Shown here piece after piece: positions 4,482 through 5,953 of a stretch of 5,953 bases of DNA. The position numbers and the translations under genes are program-made. The stretch comes from Acidobacteriota bacterium (lineage in GTDB: Bacteria > Acidobacteriota > Terriglobia > Acidiferrales > UBA7541). The stretch lies in contig PMOP01000363.1 in the NCBI GenBank assembly GCA_003161495.1, positions 619 through 6,571 on the forward strand, read 5' to 3'. The notes beneath the pieces are model-generated. The model worked only from the letters and a program-made list of their open reading frames with translations. It was not told the DNA's origin and did no database searches. How positions within the stretch are numbered: the stretch's first letter is position 1; every line of letters starts with the position of its first letter.

Positions 4482-5953
4482 ATGTCCGACGCATGGAACA
4501 TTTGGGAAAGTGAAATCGTCAATGGGAAGTTTCAACTGGTTCGGTATCTGGGCGGATCCGAACACAGCGCGGTATTTCTCACGGAGCGCCGTGACGGCGA
4601 ACGCCTGGTAAAAGCAGCCATCAAAATTATTCCGACGGCTCCTGAAAACAGCGATGTGCAACTTGCACGTTGGCTCGAGGCCGCGGAATTGTCCCATCCC
4701 CATTTGATTCCCCTTTATGAAATGGGACGATTTGAGCTTCGCGGCGTGCCGTTTGTCTATGCCGTAATGGAGTGCGCCGAAGAAAACCTTGCACAGGTTC
4801 TTCCCGTCCGTGCGCTGACGCCTGCGGAAACACGCGAGATGCTTGATTCCGTTGTAGACGTCCTCGCTTATCTGCATGGCAAAGGATTTGTGCACGGACA
4901 TATTAAACCGGCCAACATCATGGCCAGCGGCGACCAACTCAAATTGTCGAGCGATGCTTTGCGGCGCACCGGGGAACGATTGGGTGGGCCCAGAGTTCCG
5001 AGCGCCTATGATCCGCCTGAAATCGCCCGTGACATCCTGGCAACGTCTGGAGTGATGACACCTGCGTGCGACGTTTGGTCCCTGGGCATGACGCTCGTCG
5101 AGACGCTGACGCAAAGTCTGCCCGTCATGAGAACGGCGCAGCAACAGGATCCGCAGTATCCGCAGTCGCTGCCCGAGCCTTTTCTGGAAATCGCACGCCA
5201 CTGTCTGCTCCAGCGCACGGAGGGCCGATGGACGGTTGCGCAAATTGCGGCTCGATTAAATGCGCGTGTTCCGGTGCACCAGTTCCAACCGATCCCGCCC
5301 AAGGTTCAGGCTCCCTTACCTGCGCCAACGCGTCGGCCCGTGGGCGCGCCACTGCTCCCAACTGGGATGCTTCGCAGATACGCGGCCCCAGCCTCTATCG
5401 CGGCTGTGCTTGCAATCATTGCAATTCTGGCAGGGCCTAAACTCTTTCGCTCTGGTATGGAGGCTCGGCAAGTTGTCGCCGCGACGGACGAGCAACCGGC
5501 CGCAGCGCCCGCGCCGAAGCCGTTACCGGCATCCCCGCAGAATAATTCGACCAAGGCACACAAACCCACGCTTAGTGAAGAAGTGCGCAGTGCCAATGCT
5601 GCTGTTCCCGTGCCTGCGTTGCTTCATCCCGATACGATGCATGAGGAAGAAACAAACACGGTAGCGAGGATGCCGGTTGGCTCGGCTGTTCGCGGAGAGG
5701 TTGCTCACCAAGTCATGCCTGAAGTGCTGCAGTCCGCGAGAAATAGCATTCAAGGAAGGCTGAAGGTGAGCGTCAAAGTGAATGTCGACCGGGCGGGCAA
5801 CGTCGAAGATGCGGAACTAGAATCGCGCGGGCCGAGCAAATACTTTGCGCGAGCCGCCCTGCAAGCCGCGCAGGATTGGAAATTCAGGCCGGCCACGGTG
5901 AATGGGCAAGGCGTGTTGAGTACCTGGATTCTGCGATTTGAATTTACCCGCGG
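4482..5953 (+). CDS. Kinase-like (probable pseudokinase) / TonB C-terminal fusion protein, 3' open
   Basis: The frame is open from the ATG at 4482 (GAGG at 4471-4474, 7 bases upstream) to the window edge: 490 codons with no stop. Residues about 15-260 have a Ser/Thr kinase fold: AIK with Lys48, HPHLIPLYEMG (72-82), YDPPE (176-180, the APE position) and DVWSLG (197-202). Catalytic motifs are altered. The HRD loop reads HGHIKPAN (138-145) with His140 where the catalytic Asp belongs; the DFG position reads LKLSSDAL (153-160); the Gly loop is LGGSEHSAVF (23-32). A Pro-rich linker (264-293) leads to one membrane helix (about 301-319, preceded by Arg298-Arg299), then an Ala/Pro-rich spacer. Residues about 413-490 are a TonB C-terminal-type domain: VNVDRAGNVEDAEL (433-446), YFARAALQAAQDWKFRP (454-470) and WILRFEF (482-488). 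Such domains normally end within a few residues of this point, so little is likely missing. Predicted topology is kinase-like part inside, TonB part in the periplasm. The role, signalling or scaffolding linked to the outer membrane, is inferred. Confidence 0.88.
   Translation, partial: MSDAWNIWESEIVNGKFQLVRYLGGSEHSAVFLTERRDGERLVKAAIKIIPTAPENSDVQLARWLEAAELSHPHLIPLYEMGRFELRGVPFVYAVMECAEENLAQVLPVRALTPAETREMLDSVVDVLAYLHGKGFVHGHIKPANIMASGDQLKLSSDALRRTGERLGGPRVPSAYDPPEIARDILATSGVMTPACDVWSLGMTLVETLTQSLPVMRTAQQQDPQYPQSLPEPFLEIARHCLLQRTEGRWTVAQIAARLNARVPVHQFQPIPPKVQAPLPAPTRRPVGAPLLPTGMLRRYAAPASIAAVLAIIAILAGPKLFRSGMEARQVVAATDEQPAAAPAPKPLPASPQNNSTKAHKPTLSEEVRSANAAVPVPALLHPDTMHEEETNTVARMPVGSAVRGEVAHQVMPEVLQSARNSIQGRLKVSVKVNVDRAGNVEDAELESRGPSKYFARAALQAAQDWKFRPATVNGQGVLSTWILRFEFTR

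Noticed and set aside
4202..4522. 106-codon minus-strand frame filling the gap before the kinase-like gene
   Set aside because: It has no recognised domain and begins inside the kinase-like gene. An AGGAGGG-like stretch near 4318-4324 on the minus strand is not followed by a well-placed start codon, and the ATG at 4279 lacks a ribosome-binding site.
4464..5243. 259-codon open frame on the minus strand
   Set aside because: It is antisense to the kinase-like domain, whose + strand translation has recognisable family motifs in order. The minus frame has no recognisable domain.

Overview
The window looks like chromosomal DNA from a GC-rich, Gram-negative-type bacterium, most likely an acidobacterium (Acidobacteriota). 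This is a judgement from the kinds of proteins present (double-VOC Tat protein, bactofilin, kinase-like/TonB fusion) and from short palindromic repeats of the 'ttcaggcggg' and 'caggctgaagcctg' type between genes. No marker gene confirms it. All five genes lie on the + strand, separated by gaps of about 130 to 410 bases, so they do not form one tightly packed operon.

Layout: (1) 1-1527, the C-terminal five-sixths or so of a thiamine-pyrophosphate-dependent enzyme of the acetolactate synthase / pyruvate oxidase superfamily, cut by the left edge. (2) 1558-1624, a long palindromic repeat. (3) 1662-2060, a small exported monohaem cytochrome c. (4) 2068-2144, a second palindromic repeat. (5) 2206-3297, a Tat-exported protein with two tandem VOC (glyoxalase-fold) domains. 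(6) 3298-3704, a 407-base gap holding an imperfect palindrome of a different family (3393-3481) and another copy of the second repeat (right half 3535-3568), then the bactofilin leader. (7) 3705-4205, a bactofilin. (8) 4206-4481, a leader or promoter region. (9) 4482 to the right edge, a membrane-spanning fusion of a degenerate protein kinase domain and a TonB-type C-terminal domain, open at the right edge.

The first three genes could form a loose functional group: a TPP-dependent carboligase/decarboxylase, an exported electron carrier and an exported metal-fold protein. That link rests only on adjacency. Bactofilin (cytoskeletal, beta-helical polymer) and the kinase-like/TonB protein both belong to the cell envelope but have separate ribosome-binding sites and a 276-base gap.

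The most interesting item is the last gene. Its kinase fold is recognisable, but the catalytic Asp of the HRD motif is His, the DFG motif is absent and the glycine loop is degenerate. It is therefore probably a pseudokinase, joined across one membrane helix to a periplasmic TonB-like domain. The dispersed palindromes are the second point of interest. No RNA gene, CRISPR array, transposase or prophage gene is visible.
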